The notes below the pieces were generated by a model, which saw only the letters and a list, made by a program, of their open reading frames with translations, did no database searches and was not told the origin of the DNA. The translations under genes and the position numbers were made by a program. Below, piece by piece: positions 41,715-53,894 of a stretch of DNA of 64,000 nt; the first letter of the stretch is position 1, and every line of letters starts with the position of its first letter. Source of the stretch: Perognathus longimembris pacificus (lineage: Eukaryota > Chordata > Mammalia > Rodentia > Heteromyidae); the NCBI RefSeq assembly GCF_023159225.1, contig NC_063161.1, forward strand, positions 125,464,958-125,528,957, in the 5' to 3' direction.

Positions 41715-44700
41715 TTTTAAATTTTTTTTCTTATTTCTTGTCAAAGTGATGTACAGAGAGGTTACAGTTTCATATGTTAGGCCTTGGGCACATTTCTTGT
41801 TCTATTTGTTACCTCCTCCCTCATTCCCCCACTCCCCTCCCCTTTTCACTCTCCCCTCATGAGTTTTTCAGTTGGTTTACACCAAATGGTTTTGCAAGTA
41901 TTGCTTTTGGAGTCGTTTGTCATTTTATCCTTTGTCTCTCGATCTTAATAGTCCCTTTCACTTCCCTAGTTCTAATACCAGTATATACAGTATCTAGTGT
42001 ACTCAGATGAGATACAGTGATAGTGCGGGTATACCAAAGGAAGGGGATACAAGAGGATCACCAACAATAGAAGTTACAATTTCACATGGCATGTTGAAAG
42101 TAATTACAACAGTGATATAACAGGCATTTCCATAACATGGAGTTCATTTCACTTAGCATCATCTTATGTGTTCATAAGGGCATAGCTATTAGGCTCTTGT
42201 GATTCTCTTCTGTGACTAGCCTAAACCTGTGCTAATTATTACCTATGAGGGAGACAATAGAGTCCATGTTTCTTTGGGTCTGGCTCACTTCACTTAGTAT
42301 AATTTTTTCCAAGTATTTCCGTTTCCTTATGAATGTGGCAATGTCATTCTTTCTGATAGAGGCATAAAATTCCATTGTGTATATGTACCACATTTTCCTG
42401 ATCCATTAGTCTACTGAGGGGCATCTGGGTTGGTTCCATATTTTAGCTATGGCAAATTGTGCTACAATGAACATTGTTGTGCTGGTGGCTTTAGTGTGTT
42501 CTTATTTGTGGCCTTTTGGGTAGATGCCCAAAAGTGGGGCTGCTGGGTCATAGAGGAGTTCTATGTTTAGCCTTCTGAGAAATCTCCATACTGCTTGCCA
42601 GAGTGGCTGAACCAGTTTACATTCCTACCAACAATGAAGTAGGGTTCCCTTTTGGCCACATCCCCTCCAACCTTTGTTATTGTTAGTTTTCTTGATAAAG
42701 GACATTCTTACTGGGGTGAGGTGGAATCTCAATGTTGTTTTGATTTGCATTTCTTTTATGGCCAGTGATGTAGAGCACTTTTTCATATGTCTCTTGGCCA
42801 TTCTCATTTCCTCATCAGAGAAGTCTCTTTTTAAGTTTTTAGCCCACCTTTTGAGAGGGCTATTGGTTCTTTGCAGTTTTGTTTTGGAGGAATGTAATTT
42901 TTTTTACTTCTGCATATATTTTAGATATGAGGCCTTTGTCCGTTGTATGGCTGGTAAAGATCTTTTCCCAATCTGTGGGCTTTCTTTTTATTTTGAGAGC
43001 TATGTCCTTTTCCCTGCAGAAGCTCTGCAGTTTGATGCAGTCCCATTTGTCCATCCTTTCTTTGATTTGTAGCATTTCTGGGTCTTTATTAAGGAAGTTC
43101 CATCCTGTGCCAAGGAGCCCAAGTGTTTCTCCTACTCCTTCTTTTAGTATTTTCAGGGTATCTGTTTTAATTTCAAGATCTTTGATCCATTTGGAATTGA
43201 TTTTTGTGCAGAGTGATATATACGGATCTAGTTTTAGTTTGTTGTAGGTGTTGAACCAGTTTTGCCAGCACCATTTGTTAAAGAGGCTATCTTTCTTCCA
43301 GATATTTTTTTTTTTTTAGCTCCTTTATCAAAGATTAAGTAGGCATAGTTCTGTGGGTTCATTTCTGGGTCTTCAATTCTGTTCCATTGGTCTTCAGGCC
43401 TGTTCCGGTGCCAATACCAAGCTGTTTTTATTACTATAGGTTTATAATACAGCTTGAAGTTTTGTATTGCTAGTCCTCCATCACTGGTCTTTCTGCTTAG
43501 AATTGTTTTTGCTATTCGTGGTCTTTTATTGTTCCATATGAATTTCTGGATTACTTCCTCTATTTCATTAAAAAATGGTGTCAGGATATTAACGGGTATT
43601 GAATTGAATTTGTAGATAGCCTTTGGCAATATTGCCATTTTGACTATATTAATCCTCCCAATCCAGGAGCACGGGAGGTTTTTCCATTTCCTTAGTTCTG
43701 CCTTAATTATGTTTTTCATGTTTTTAAAGTTCTCATCATAGAGGTCTTTCACTTCTTTGGTTAAGGTTATTCCTAGGTATTTTATGTTTTTTGAGGCTAT
43801 TGCAAAAGGAGTTGCTTTCCTGATTTCGGCCTCAGCCTTTATGTCATTAGCATATAGAAAGGCCATTGATTTTTGAGGGTTTATTTTATATCCTGCTACT
43901 TTGCCAAAGATTTGGATCAGCTCTAGTAGCTTGGGAGTAGACTCAATGGGGTTCTTTAGGTATAGGATCATGTCATCTGCGAAGAGAGAAAGTTTAACTT
44001 CATCTTTTCCTATTTGGATCCCCTTTATATTTTCTTCTTGCATAATTGCTCTGGCTAGGAATTCTAGTACTATGTTGAAGAGGAGAGGAGAGAGCGGACA
44101 TCCCTGTCTTGCTCTTGATTTTATAGGGAATAGCTTTAGCTTTCACCATTTAGAACTATGCTTGCTGTTGGTTTGGCATAGATTGCCTTTATCATATTCA
44201 GGAGTGTTCCCTGGAATCCCAATTTTTCCAGGGATTTTATCATAAATGGGTGCTGGATTTTATCCAACGTCTTTTCTGCATCTAGAGATATAACCATGTG
44301 ACTCTTTACCTTGCTCCAGTTGAAGTGGTGGATTACATTAATTGACTTGCGTATATTGAACCAACTTTGCATCTCTGGGATGAATCCAGTTTGGTCATGG
44401 TGTATGATTTTTTTGATGACCTGTTGAAGTCAATTGGCCAGAATTTTGTTGAGAATTTTTGCATCAATGTTCATCAGGGAAATCAGTCTATAGTTCTCTT
44501 TCTGTGATGAGTCCCTGACTGGTTTTGGGATGAGGGTTATACTGGCTTCATAGAATGTGTTTGGTGGTGAACTTTCTCTTGCAAATTCATTGAAGAGTTT
44601 GAGAAATATTGGTGTGACTTCTGTTTTGAAGGCCTTGTAGAATTCTGCTGTGAATCTGTCTGGACCTGGGCTTTTCTTGGATGGGAGATCACTTATTGCC

Positions 44701-45160
44701 ATTTCTATTTCAATGCTGGCTATGGGTCTGTTTAGAAGGCTTAAATCTTCATGGTTGAGTTTTGGGATATCAATTTTTTTCACGGAAATCATCCATTTCT
44801 TCCAGGTTCTCAAATTTTTTGGAGTAAAAGTTTGCCAAATAGTCCCTTCTTGTGTTTTGAATTTTGGTTGTTTCTGTGGTGATATTACCTGTTTCATCTC
44901 TGATCTTGTTTATTTGGGTGTGCTGTCTTTGTTTTTTGGTCAGGTTTGCTAGGGGTCTATCTTGTTAATTTTTTCAAAGAACCAACTCTTCATTTTGTTG
45001 ATTCTTTCGATTTTTTTGTCTCTAATTGATTTAATTCTGATTTGATTTTAATTATTTACTTCTGTCTATTGACTTGGGGGTTGGCTTGTTGTTCTCTTTC
45101 TAGGAGCTTAAGGTGCTTCCTTAAGTTGTTGAGTTGCTGTTTCTCCAGTTTGTATGTTGC
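41715..45160 (-). mobile_element. Longest LINE-1 copy in the window (3.4 kb, 5'-truncated)
   Basis: On the plus strand the 3' end appears first (gtgatgtacagagaggttac, agtttcatatgttaggcctt, then the C/T-rich UTR tract). The segment 42240-42320 (gtttctttgggtctggctca, cttcacttagtataatttttt) covers the ORF2 stop region, and from there ORF2 runs right to about 45155. The element is truncated upstream of the reverse-transcriptase core, so ORF1, the endonuclease and the promoter are missing. Frameshifts and stops show that it is dead. It is colinear with the fragments at 10.7 and 50.6 kb. Confidence 0.95.
42300..45155 (-). pseudogene. LINE-1 ORF2 reverse-transcriptase pseudogene
   Basis: Minus-strand frames show the LINE-1 RT in order. 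Frame 44430-44897 has the [15 protein letters not shown] block and a degraded [21 protein letters not shown] block. Frame 44136-44372 has motif A as [15 protein letters not shown], where the usual DAEKAFDKIQ has changed. Frame 43234-44043 carries the catalytic FADDMILYL box intact, and then the thumb region ([46 protein letters not shown]). Further C-terminal relics are KIKRKPTDWEKIF and [13 protein letters not shown]. Stops near 44405 and 44100 and later shifts separate the frames. The EN domain is absent. Confidence 0.95.
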
Positions 45161-45340
45161 AATTACTCAGAAACCATTTGTTCCCCTTCTCGTATCCCTT
45201 AGATACTTTTCTGATGTTCATTAATGGAGAGATGAGATGCTACTGTCTCTGAAAAATATACGAGTAAATTAAAGGAAGAAATTGATAACCATTCTCTGCA
45301 CAAATTGCACTTTTAAGTTTAGCATATCAAATGTGGTATT
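45161..45340. other. Short unique interval
   Basis: Flank of the LINE-1 5' truncation point. No feature is recognised. Confidence 0.25.
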
Positions 45341-45341
45341 T

Positions 45342-45470
45342 CTTTGTTTTGGAGACAGGGTCTTACCATGGAGCCCAGGCTAGTATCCCAACTCTCCAGC
45401 CTTCTGTCTCATGATCCTCACTGGGATTACTGCTGGGATTACAGACATGAGTGATCATACCCAGCTTCAA
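45342..45470 (-). mobile_element. Simple B1 (7SL-derived) SINE
   Basis: The minus-strand monomer shows gttttggagacagggtctta, ccatggagcccaggctagta, tgctgggattacagacatga and gtgatcatacccagc. It lacks the tRNA-like tail of the composite family and so represents the ancestral free B1 type. Confidence 0.85.
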
Positions 45471-46690
45471 ATATGGTAGCTCTAAGAGCAAAGAAAATTA
45501 CAGACACATTTTTTATCTTCTTGAACAATCATACGTTAATAGTAACTTACAAATTAAAGTTGCAAATATATTTTTCTGATTATATTTCCCTACTAAGGAA
45601 ATAATTAAGAACTTCTGTCCTCAGCATCATTTCACCACTATGGAGCAGTTACGCTCTTCGTTAGGGAGTATCCATGGAAACCTGCACACATTTACAGGGT
45701 CAATCTCTTGGGTACTATTAGTTTAGGGCCTGCATCTTTTTGAGTAACACAGAATTTAACCAAGTGTTAATAATATGATTTGGTGACATTCTACTTGCTG
45801 AGAAAGAGCCTCAGTGATAAATAAGAATCTTCACATTTTTACCTGTCTTGAAAGATCCAGTCTGTACCAGAATTTTTCTGAGATTATCATTTTCAGACTT
45901 AGGTCTAGAAGAATTATTTCATGATTATGTTTTAAAATCCAGAATAGGTTCCTATTTCCACACTCTTGACTTAATGACCGAGGGTGGAATCTAAAAGAAA
46001 AACAAGCATCTTCAAAGAACACCTAAGCATTCTTCCCAGTTTGTTATGGGACCACACACTGAGAAAAAGAGATTGTTTTTCCCTTGATTCTGTGTCTATT
46101 TACCTAGGTGTTGGTGTAAGAGCACTGGTTGCCAGTGTAGATCTATGTTTTACCCCACCATGATTCAGGCATTGCTCAGGTAGCAGTGGGGAGTGGGAAG
46201 GGGGTTAGGAGGATCCTGTGATGAATGGTACCTTTTGGGGACTAGAGTTCATGGTTTTGAAACACCACAGGAGATAGCATCTCACTTTGTAAGACAAGGT
46301 GTCAGAGATGAGAAAGAAAGCTGCTACCACTGTGCTCTGCCTCTGTAAGGGTGGAAACCCGCACAGTGTCCTGGGACATCATCTTTTGCACAAAGAGTGC
46401 TCTTCTCAGGAAGGCTAATGACAGTGATGATGTTTTCCCCAGCAGACTCTGAAAAGGTGTGATGGACAATGGGGACTGCATCTGGAGGAGGAAGGGGGTT
46501 TTGGGCTCTGCGTGTGGCACATTTGAGAGACTCCTTCGGAGACTGTAAACTGGGACCATGTGAGAGGAAGGCTGAGTTCTAATTATACAAGCCAGGAGAT
46601 ATTTGGGCCTTGTATTTCATGTTCACAAGGCCAGTGTATTTTGGAAGGTCTTCATTCTGGAGAAGCAATAGGCAGTTCCACAGCCTTGGA
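45471..46690. other. Repeat-poor unique interval
   Basis: No repeat is recognised. The minus-strand open frame at 46302-46559 (85 codons) lies in relatively GC-balanced DNA but has no family motif and no supported splice sites. I do not call a gene. Confidence 0.35.
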
Positions 46691-46694
46691 AAGG

Positions 46695-46783
46695 TTTTGA
46701 TTGTGCAGTGCTAGGTATTGAACTCAGAGCATTGTGCATGCTGGGTAAATGCTCAACCATTGAGCTACATCTCCAGGCCCCAA
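46695..46783 (-). mobile_element. ID-like SINE
   Basis: The minus-strand sequence gtgctaggtattgaactcag, agcattgtgcatgctgggta, aatgctcaaccattgagcta, catctccaggcccc is the reversed ID/tRNA-Ala-like monomer. It differs from IDL (ATTGAGC rather than CACTAGG), so it is a separate, older lineage. Confidence 0.8.
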
Positions 46784-46986
46784 GCCTTTGAATTTAAAAG
46801 AAAATAGCCTATTTGATAGATGTTGTGTTTTCCTAGTGCCTCTTTCATTGGGGCCAGCCACCTTGGGACATTTTTGTCTTAGTAGACTCACTAGTGTACA
46901 CATGAGTGGCAGGAGTTGGTCTGTATGGTTGAAGAGCTGTAGATAACACTGATTACCTTCAGGTGATTATTATAGTAATTTTTAAG

Positions 46987-47076
46987 AAAGGGGAATGAGG
47001 GAGGAGGTAACAAACAGTACAAGAAATGTACCCAAGGCCTAACATATGAAACTGTAACCTCTCTGTACATCACTGC
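46987..47076 (+). mobile_element. Truncated LINE-1 3' end
   Basis: The sequence aatgagggaggaggtaacaa, acagtacaagaaatgtaccc, aaggcctaacatatgaaact, gtaacctctctgtacatcac is the LINE-1 3' UTR. It lacks the final AATAAA and A tail, so it is a fragment broken at both ends. Confidence 0.85.
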
Positions 47077-49367
47077 CATTGTTTTTGTGGTGTTGCTGCT
47101 ATTTATGGAAGCTGGAAACTTGCTTAGTTTAGATGGGGTAATGGGGGAACGTTCTCTGTAATAAAGTACAGAATGAGAGGTGGAGAACAAGAAATAGTAA
47201 GTGTCAACATAGACAAGTACCAGTAGTTATTCTGAAATAAGGAAGCTAAACAGAGAACAGTGCAGACCATGTTTATCTTCTTTCTATGCTGAACCTTGCC
47301 TTTCTACTGAGTTTATAGGCTGATAATACTGATTGAAATCTCTTTTGAACACTAATGTGTGAACATTGAGTACAGAATCAACTTTGAAAGCATTGTTAAG
47401 GACTTTTCTTCTTAAGAATATAGACATGTCTCACTACCTGGGGTTTCTTTAGTAACTCTAAAGAGTGTAAACTCCAAGGATTTAATACTATCTCATGAAA
47501 ATAAAACAGACATAGGATTTTTCTTTCTTTGTTTTCCGATAGTATATTTTGTTGAATATTAGTTTAGCCTTTCCTTATGATCAAGCCTAGAACTGTTCCT
47601 CTCTTCAATAAAACACATGCATTTCTTCTAAATTCAGATATATAGTAGTTGAGCCATGCTGTATATAGCATGGTGTTTTCATTAGAGTTTGTTTGCTTAG
47701 AGAGAACAATTATTAAAATCAATTCAAGCACAATGAAGCAAATGAAGAAGATACAGGGATATGTCACTAAACCAAGGAAACATGATTCTTGGAAGTTAGG
47801 CCAGAAGATGAAAAGCCATTGGGAACTTCCAAGGCCATTATTTTCTTTGACTCTGCCATTCCCGGAAGCTCTCTATGGGCCTTTCTGTCACATTCAGTCT
47901 TTACTTCTCCTTCAGTGTCCTTCTACTCTGCCATCCACTGAATGTCTCCTTCATCTTCCTCTTGACCAGTAAGTAGGTTTGTAGCCTATGTGTCTTCATC
48001 TCCTGATCTATCTTTACATCAATGCTTGCCTCAACTCCACATGGCCCTTCAGCCTTTCCTGACACAAATGATGGTTATAAAATTTCAAGAAAAATTCTCA
48101 AGAGAGAGAATTCATTTGGTAACAGATAGGGTAATAGATGGACAGGTATTAAGAAAAGCTGTCCATCTTTTGGTAATACTTGTGGCCAGTCTCTCAAGAT
48201 CACAGTTTCTCTAATCTAGCCCCCCAACCCTTTCACTTCATGTAGGGACCATGAATAGGGGAGTCTAAGGGAAAGTGGGACAATGTGAAGAAATGAATGC
48301 CACACCACTGTGAATGGACTTCCACTGATTGTTCAGAAAATTTGTCCCATTGGACTGTTATCTTTTAATATTTCCCTGATTATTGAAAGATGGACAGATA
48401 AGCATAGAGACAGATGGGCAATATCAACACAGATAAATTTCAACTTTTCAGTCATTTTAGACAAAAATATCTTTTCCTCAAGTTTAATTACAATTGCCTA
48501 GATAGTCAATGACATGCTAACTGATTGGATTTAAATCAACTGTTTTTTAAGGCTTCTTGGATAAAACATAGAGAGTCACTTTAAGGGACTGTGACTCTAG
48601 ATCTGCAGTAGGATTAAATATATCTATGTCTGCAGTTTTGCCATCATCTTAGCTGACATTTTAAGATCTAAGTCATGGACCTGAAGCCTTGTTTTTGACT
48701 AGTTTAATTTGTCAGAATACTTGGATTTAACGAAAACCAGCTATCAACTTTGACTTGCTTTGTCTTTAACTCATCAGGGTGTAAATGGGCTTCCAGGTAA
48801 TTTTTAATCTATATGTAAATTAACTACTGCTATAATAGTTGTAGTATGAATTTGAGGCTGTGCAGAAAAAAAATTGGATGCAAGCAATATTTTGAAAATA
48901 ATGTCAAGAAGAAAGAGGCTATACAAGTGATACATGACTTCCGATGAATTTGAATATAGATTATATTAAGACACTTTCAATGAAATTATTGCCATTGAAC
49001 ATTTTCTGAGACTGATAATGTATGAAGTAATATGTGGCACAGAGAACAAAAATAATATTTCATTGCAGTTATAAGCTAAAGGGCAAATAATTTTCCATTA
49101 GAGAGCTGCTGTTTGACGAATTTTATATAAAAGTTGAGAGTATCTTTACTGAATTTGTTTTCTATTATGTTAGTAATTTAAGAGTAATTAAAAGTATGTT
49201 TAAATAAAATATATTTTACAGCTACTAAAAATCAATAAACATATTATCCTATATTTAAATCTGAACTGTGACATGTTAAAATGTCATGAAAACCCAAATT
49301 ATTCATATTTTAAAAATTAGAATGAGCTATATTAATATATGACCTCGTAAATTTCTCAATTATTTTA
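47077..49367. other. Long repeat-poor interval
   Basis: No SINE or LINE-1 is recognised over 2.3 kb. The plus-strand open frame at 47649-47972 (107 codons) starts in AT-rich DNA and ends in a pyrimidine-rich segment without a known motif. The 48500-49360 part is very AT-rich. No gene is supported. Confidence 0.35.
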
Positions 49368-49613
49368 CTTTTTTTCTCTTGGTGCCATTTCTAGAAGGGC
49401 TTGAACTCAGGACTAGGGCACTATCCCTTAACATTTTTCCTGAAGGCTGGTGTTCTACCACTTGAGCCACTGTTCCACCTCCAGCTTTTTGGAAGTTAAT
49501 TGGAGATAAGAGTCTTTCTGAAATGTCTTCCTGGGCTGGCTTTGAACTGTGATACCTAGATATAAGCCTCATGAATAGTTAGGATTACAGGCATGAGTCA
49601 TTGACACTCAGCT
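49368..49613 (-). mobile_element. Composite B1/tRNA-like SINE
   Basis: The blocks agaagggcttgaactcagga, taccacttgagccactgttc, gttaattggagataagagtc, atgaatagttaggattacag and gcatgagtcattgacactca are present on the minus strand. Confidence 0.88.
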
Positions 49614-49806
49614 ATTTCACTTCCAGGGAACAATGTAGTGAACACAACAATTTGAAAAATATTCATAAAAATTATATGTATTCATACTTCATTTTGAAGT
49701 TCAATGAATATTAAATCTCTGACTACAGTTGTCTATCACAAGGCACAAAATAGAAAACATAGAAGACAAAGCATGAGTTATTTTAGCTACCATTTTCCTT
49801 TTTCTG

Positions 49807-49872
49807 GTGGAAAATTCCCTTTTCCAATGTGGAAAATTTCCTTTTCCCATGTAGAAAATTACCTTGGGGATG
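49807..49872. repeat. Three-unit 22-bp tandem repeat
   Basis: Units start at 49807 (gtggaaaattcccttttcca), 49829 (gtggaaaatttccttttccc) and 49851 (gtagaaaattaccttgggg). The period is exactly 22 bp, and the third copy decays at its end. Each of the first two units contains GGAAAATT/TTTTCC, an imperfect palindrome resembling NFAT/NF-kB half sites. Confidence 0.9.
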
Positions 49873-50630
49873 GTGGCTATACACACACACAAAGTAGTAG
49901 ATTCTAATTGAACCTAGGTCACACAATCTCATCTTTTTTTTCATTACAACTAAATTTAACACAGTGTGCTGTAAGTTCATTTCCAGAGGGAAATCAATAA
50001 TTGGTTAATCATTTGAATTGTCATTAAGATTGATCCAAAATACAAATCGCCATCCTTAAGATCAATGTTAAGTGCCCTTAGGAATCAAGAGCTTCTATAT
50101 TTGTAAAATTACTCTCTCCATAGCCTAGAGATATTAAACACCCTCATCCTTTAAATATCAACTCAAAGAACTTTAAAAAGTCTGCTTTTATTTGTGTTTG
50201 TATGACCCCCTGGAATTCAAGTGCTTCACTGGATGGTTCTCACTATGAGGTGCCTCTTGTAAAATTGCATTCTTGCTGGGAAATGATTTTATTCCATAAG
50301 AAAATGAATGAGCAGAGACCAGTGAGCTGTGTCTGCGGATAGACTATAATTTGCAGACTGTGATGTCAAAGCAAATTTAAGATTTGTGACATTGGCTGGT
50401 GATTGCACTGTAGAACAGTTCTGTGGCGGCGACGAATCATGTCATGTACAATCTTATTCTACCACATTGTGCATGCATAAGTTTAGTTTTTGCATGCACA
50501 TACACAGTCATGTAGTCACAACTACCTATATTAAAGACTCCATAATACCTGATACAAAATAAAACAATGTTAGCTCTTATTGGAAATAAACCTACTCCTA
50601 AGAATTTTTTAATGGTAATGTTATTTTCTT
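49873..50630. other. Unique interval
   Basis: No repeat or gene is recognised. Confidence 0.3.
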
Positions 50631-50631
50631 T

Positions 50632-51890
50632 CTTTTTTTATGGTATTAGTTTTATTGTCAAGGTGAAGTACAGAGGAGTTACAGTTACATAAGTTAGATA
50701 GTGAGTACATTTCTTGTCAAAATTGTTACCCCCTCACTCATTTTTCTCCCACCTTCCCTCCTCCTCCCCCCCTAGTTGTACAGTTAGTTACATCATATTG
50801 GTTCACCTTTTACTCTTAGTCTCACCATTTTAATGTTCCCCTTCCGTTTCCTGATTCAGACAGACATATACAAAGTACCCAGGTTACCAGAACCAAATAC
50901 AGTGACAACAGTGGATAAATCATAGGGAAGATAGATGGAAGAAAAAAGAAATAATATCACATAGTACATTGAAAATAACAACATCAATGATAAAGCATTT
51001 GTTTCCATATTTTGGAGTTCATTTCTCTTAGTGTCATCTTTTGTCATCATATATACATAGCTATTGAGGTATTGTGATCATCTGCTAGAACTAGCCTACA
51101 CATACACTAATTATTACCAATACTTATGCATGCACAATTAGGGTTTATGTTTCTTTGGGTCTAGCTCACTTCTCTTAGAATGATTTTTTTCCCAAGTCTT
51201 TCCATTTTCTTACAAATGGAGCAATGTTATTCTTTCTGATAGAAGCATAGAATTCCATTGTGTATATGTACTACAATTTCTTGATCCATTCATCTACTGA
51301 AGGGCATCTGGGTTGGTTCCATATTTTAGCTATGGTAAATAATGTTGCTATGAACATTGTTGTGTTGGTAGCATTTAGTATGTACTTGTTTGTGATCCTT
51401 TGGGTAAATGCCCAGAAGTGGAATTGCTGGGTCATAAGGGAACTCTATGTTTAGCCTTTTGAGGAACTTCCACACTGCTTTCCAGAGTGGTTGAACAAGT
51501 TGATACTTCCACCAACAGTGTAGTAGGGTTCCCTTTTGGCCACATCCATGCCAGTAACTGTTGTTATTATTTTTCTTGATGATGGCCATTCTTAATGGAG
51601 TGAGCACTGGTATGTTGAGCACTTCTTCATGTGTCTCTTAGCCATCCTCATTTCCTCTTCAGAGAAGTCTTTCTTTAAGTCTTTAGCCCACTTATTAATG
51701 AGACAGTTGTTTCTTTGCAGATTTGTTTAGGGAACTTAATTTTTTATATTTTAGATATGAGGTCCTTGTCTATTGTATGGCTTCTCCCAGTCTGTGGGCT
51801 TTCTATTTATCTTGCAAGCTATGTCCTTTGCCATGCAGAAAGAAGCTCTGCAGTTTGATGCAAACCCATTTGTCCAATCATTCTATTTGC
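50632..51890 (-). mobile_element. LINE-1, 3' UTR and ORF2 C-terminus
   Basis: The plus strand shows the reversed 3' end (ttattgtcaaggtgaagtac, agaggagttacagttacata), the C/T-rich UTR tract, then ORF2 relics on the minus strand within 51326-51622 ([39 protein letters not shown]). It has several small deletions relative to the 41.7 kb copy (e.g. at 51600-51615 and 51725-51790). It is inactive. Confidence 0.92.
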
Positions 51891-52634
51891 TTAATTATTT
51901 TTTTCTCAATTAATGAATTCTTAGTTTTCTGTCAACTTGTACCTTAAAGCACTCTGTGTCTGTCAGGGCTGAAAAGAGTTTTATCTAATCCAACCTTATT
52001 TTGTTATCATTTGAACAGATTGGCACTTTTGTATGTGGTTTTCCTCACATTGCTAGCTTTTGGAAAATTGTCTTGTGGTTTTGACAGATCGTCTGTATAG
52101 CAGGGTCTCTGATATACAATGCTGCTTATGTTATGCAGAATGTCAGCCTCTATGAGCTTTACCTATTGGTGGTATCTTGTTATATCATTTTATTTGGTAA
52201 AAGAAATTTTGTAGATGTAGTTAAGGATCAGAACTTAAGGAAGGGAGGTTATCCTGGACTATTTTCATGGGCCTAAACTAATTACACAAGCCCTGAAAGT
52301 AGAGAATTTTTCTGGGAACAGTGGTGTAGTAAGAGATGGGGAGGAAGTCAGATAAATGAAAAACGTGAGTGGGGCTCTGTTGTCATTGCTGGAGGAAGCC
52401 AAAAGGATAGGATGACAAAGAATAAAGGCAGTTGCTAGGAGCAAAATCTTAACAGTTTACAGCAGCAAGGAAGTGGGGTTCTTAGCTCTGTAATCCCAAG
52501 GAACTGCATTTGTTCCTCAACCCAAATGTGTCAGAAGTGAGCTTTTCCAAAGTCCCTTGCCCTGACAAGACCTTGGTTTTAGCAAGTGAGATCCTAGGCA
52601 GAGCACTTGGTCCAGCTGTAAGATAATACATTTG
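51891..52634. other. Unique interval
   Basis: No repeat or gene is recognised. Confidence 0.3.
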
Positions 52635-52635
52635 A

Positions 52636-52673
<38 letters not shown>

Positions 52674-52682
52674 ATGTGTGCG
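52636..52682 (-). repeat. (GT)n microsatellite at a SINE tail
   Basis: About 18 GT units followed by gcatgtgtgcgcgc lie at the tail side of the minus-strand SINE beginning at 52684. Alternating purine/pyrimidine with CGCG suits Z-DNA. Confidence 0.95.
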
Positions 52683-52683
52683 C

Positions 52684-52890
52684 GCACTGGTCCTGGGTCT
52701 TGAACTGAGGACCTAGGTGCTGTCCCTGAGCATTTGTGCTCTACCACTTGAGGTACAGCTTCACTTCTGGATTTTTGCTGGTACATTGGACATAAGAATT
52801 TCTTCCCCTGTTGACTTTGCGCCACAATTCTTAAATCTCAAACACCCGAGTAGCTAGAATTACAGGTGTGAGCCACTGATGCCTGACTAT
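52684..52890 (-). mobile_element. Composite B1/tRNA-like SINE
   Basis: The blocks actggtcctgggtcttgaac, taccacttgaggtacagctt, acattggacataagaatttc, gagtagctagaattacaggt and gtgagccactgatgcctgac are present on the minus strand. The linker is somewhat shortened. Confidence 0.88.
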
Positions 52891-53894
52891 ATTTGAATAT
52901 TTTTAAGTTACTAAAGCTGTGGGTATTTGTTGCAGCAGCAGCAGATATGTCATGCAGTATGCTTCCCTGAACAATCTCTAGATGTGGCTATAGGATTTCT
53001 GTTGGTCAGAATTCATCTACTTCCCTGATTTTATTTCTGTCTATTTAAATTTAATTCTTCTAACTCTTGGCTTCCTGGATCTTCTAATAGCTTATTATAG
53101 TATCCATTTATGTCCTATAATTTGCATGATACAGATATAATTTCTGTATCATCTTATGGTAGTCTATAACTTCTATAACATACATGAAATAAGGCTGCAA
53201 AGGTGGGAATCATGGCTTGGGAAATTACTTATCTGATCCAAGTAATTTATATCTCTGGAAAAGTGACTGAATTTTTATTGAAATCTGTTTAAAAAATATG
53301 GTAACTGTCTCCTTTCCTCTTTCATGTTCTCTGCCGACAGCCTCTTTTCCCCTAAGGAGTTATTTTTTCGTAGTCTGCAATTTAGATCTGGGAAACTGGA
53401 ATTTATCATATAAACTGTAATGGTCAGGCTACTTCAAGGTTGCCATTAAAAAACTTCAACACTACTTACTCAATAGAGAATTGCCTCTCCTTGGTCCACT
53501 TTAGCTCACAGAGCAAATTAACACATTTGTTTACTCTGAAATTTCCTTCTGGAGTTAGATGGGAAGAACATGAGTTTACAGCTGAGTTAACTGCGGCTAT
53601 GAGGGCCCTTTCCATTAATTGCAGGCTATTGAAAGAAGCATGCTATGTCCATTATGTTTGTTTTCTTTGCCAATTTGTGAAAACACCCAGTGGTTTAATA
53701 ATTGTGCCTTTGCATTCTAAAATAAACATACAGGACAGCCAATTAAAGACACACACATATAAATCAAAATTGTTTTTACATTTGTGCTTGCAATAAAGAA
53801 AAAAAATAAACATCTAGACACTTGTAAAAAGCTTTAACCAAATACTTATTGTTGGGCAGTTCACTGGAGTTAGGAACCCACAATCTCCCACATC
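52891..53894. other. Unique interval, candidate conserved block
   Basis: The segment 53440-53800 is free of recognised repeats and contains homeobox-like ccattaattgcag and ccaattaaag strings. An open frame of 118 codons crosses it without any protein motif. It may be a conserved non-coding element, untested. Confidence 0.3.

Noticed and set aside
43234..44043. 269-codon frame as a functional reverse transcriptase
   Set aside because: It is the largest surviving piece of a truncated LINE-1 ORF2 with stops and frameshifts on both sides. The endonuclease and ORF1 are absent.
46302..46559. 85-codon minus-strand frame
   Set aside because: The sequence is single-copy looking, but there is no family resemblance and no splice or promoter context.
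47649..47972. 107-codon frame as a real exon
   Set aside because: It has no motif, sits in AT-rich to pyrimidine-rich DNA, and no acceptor/donor pair with preserved phase could be argued.
49807..49872. CRISPR-like repeat array
   Set aside because: Three contiguous 22-bp units without spacers in a mammalian genome form a tandem repeat, not a CRISPR.
53440..53796. 118-codon plus-strand frame
   Set aside because: It has no motif, and the block looks non-coding. It is kept only as a conservation candidate.
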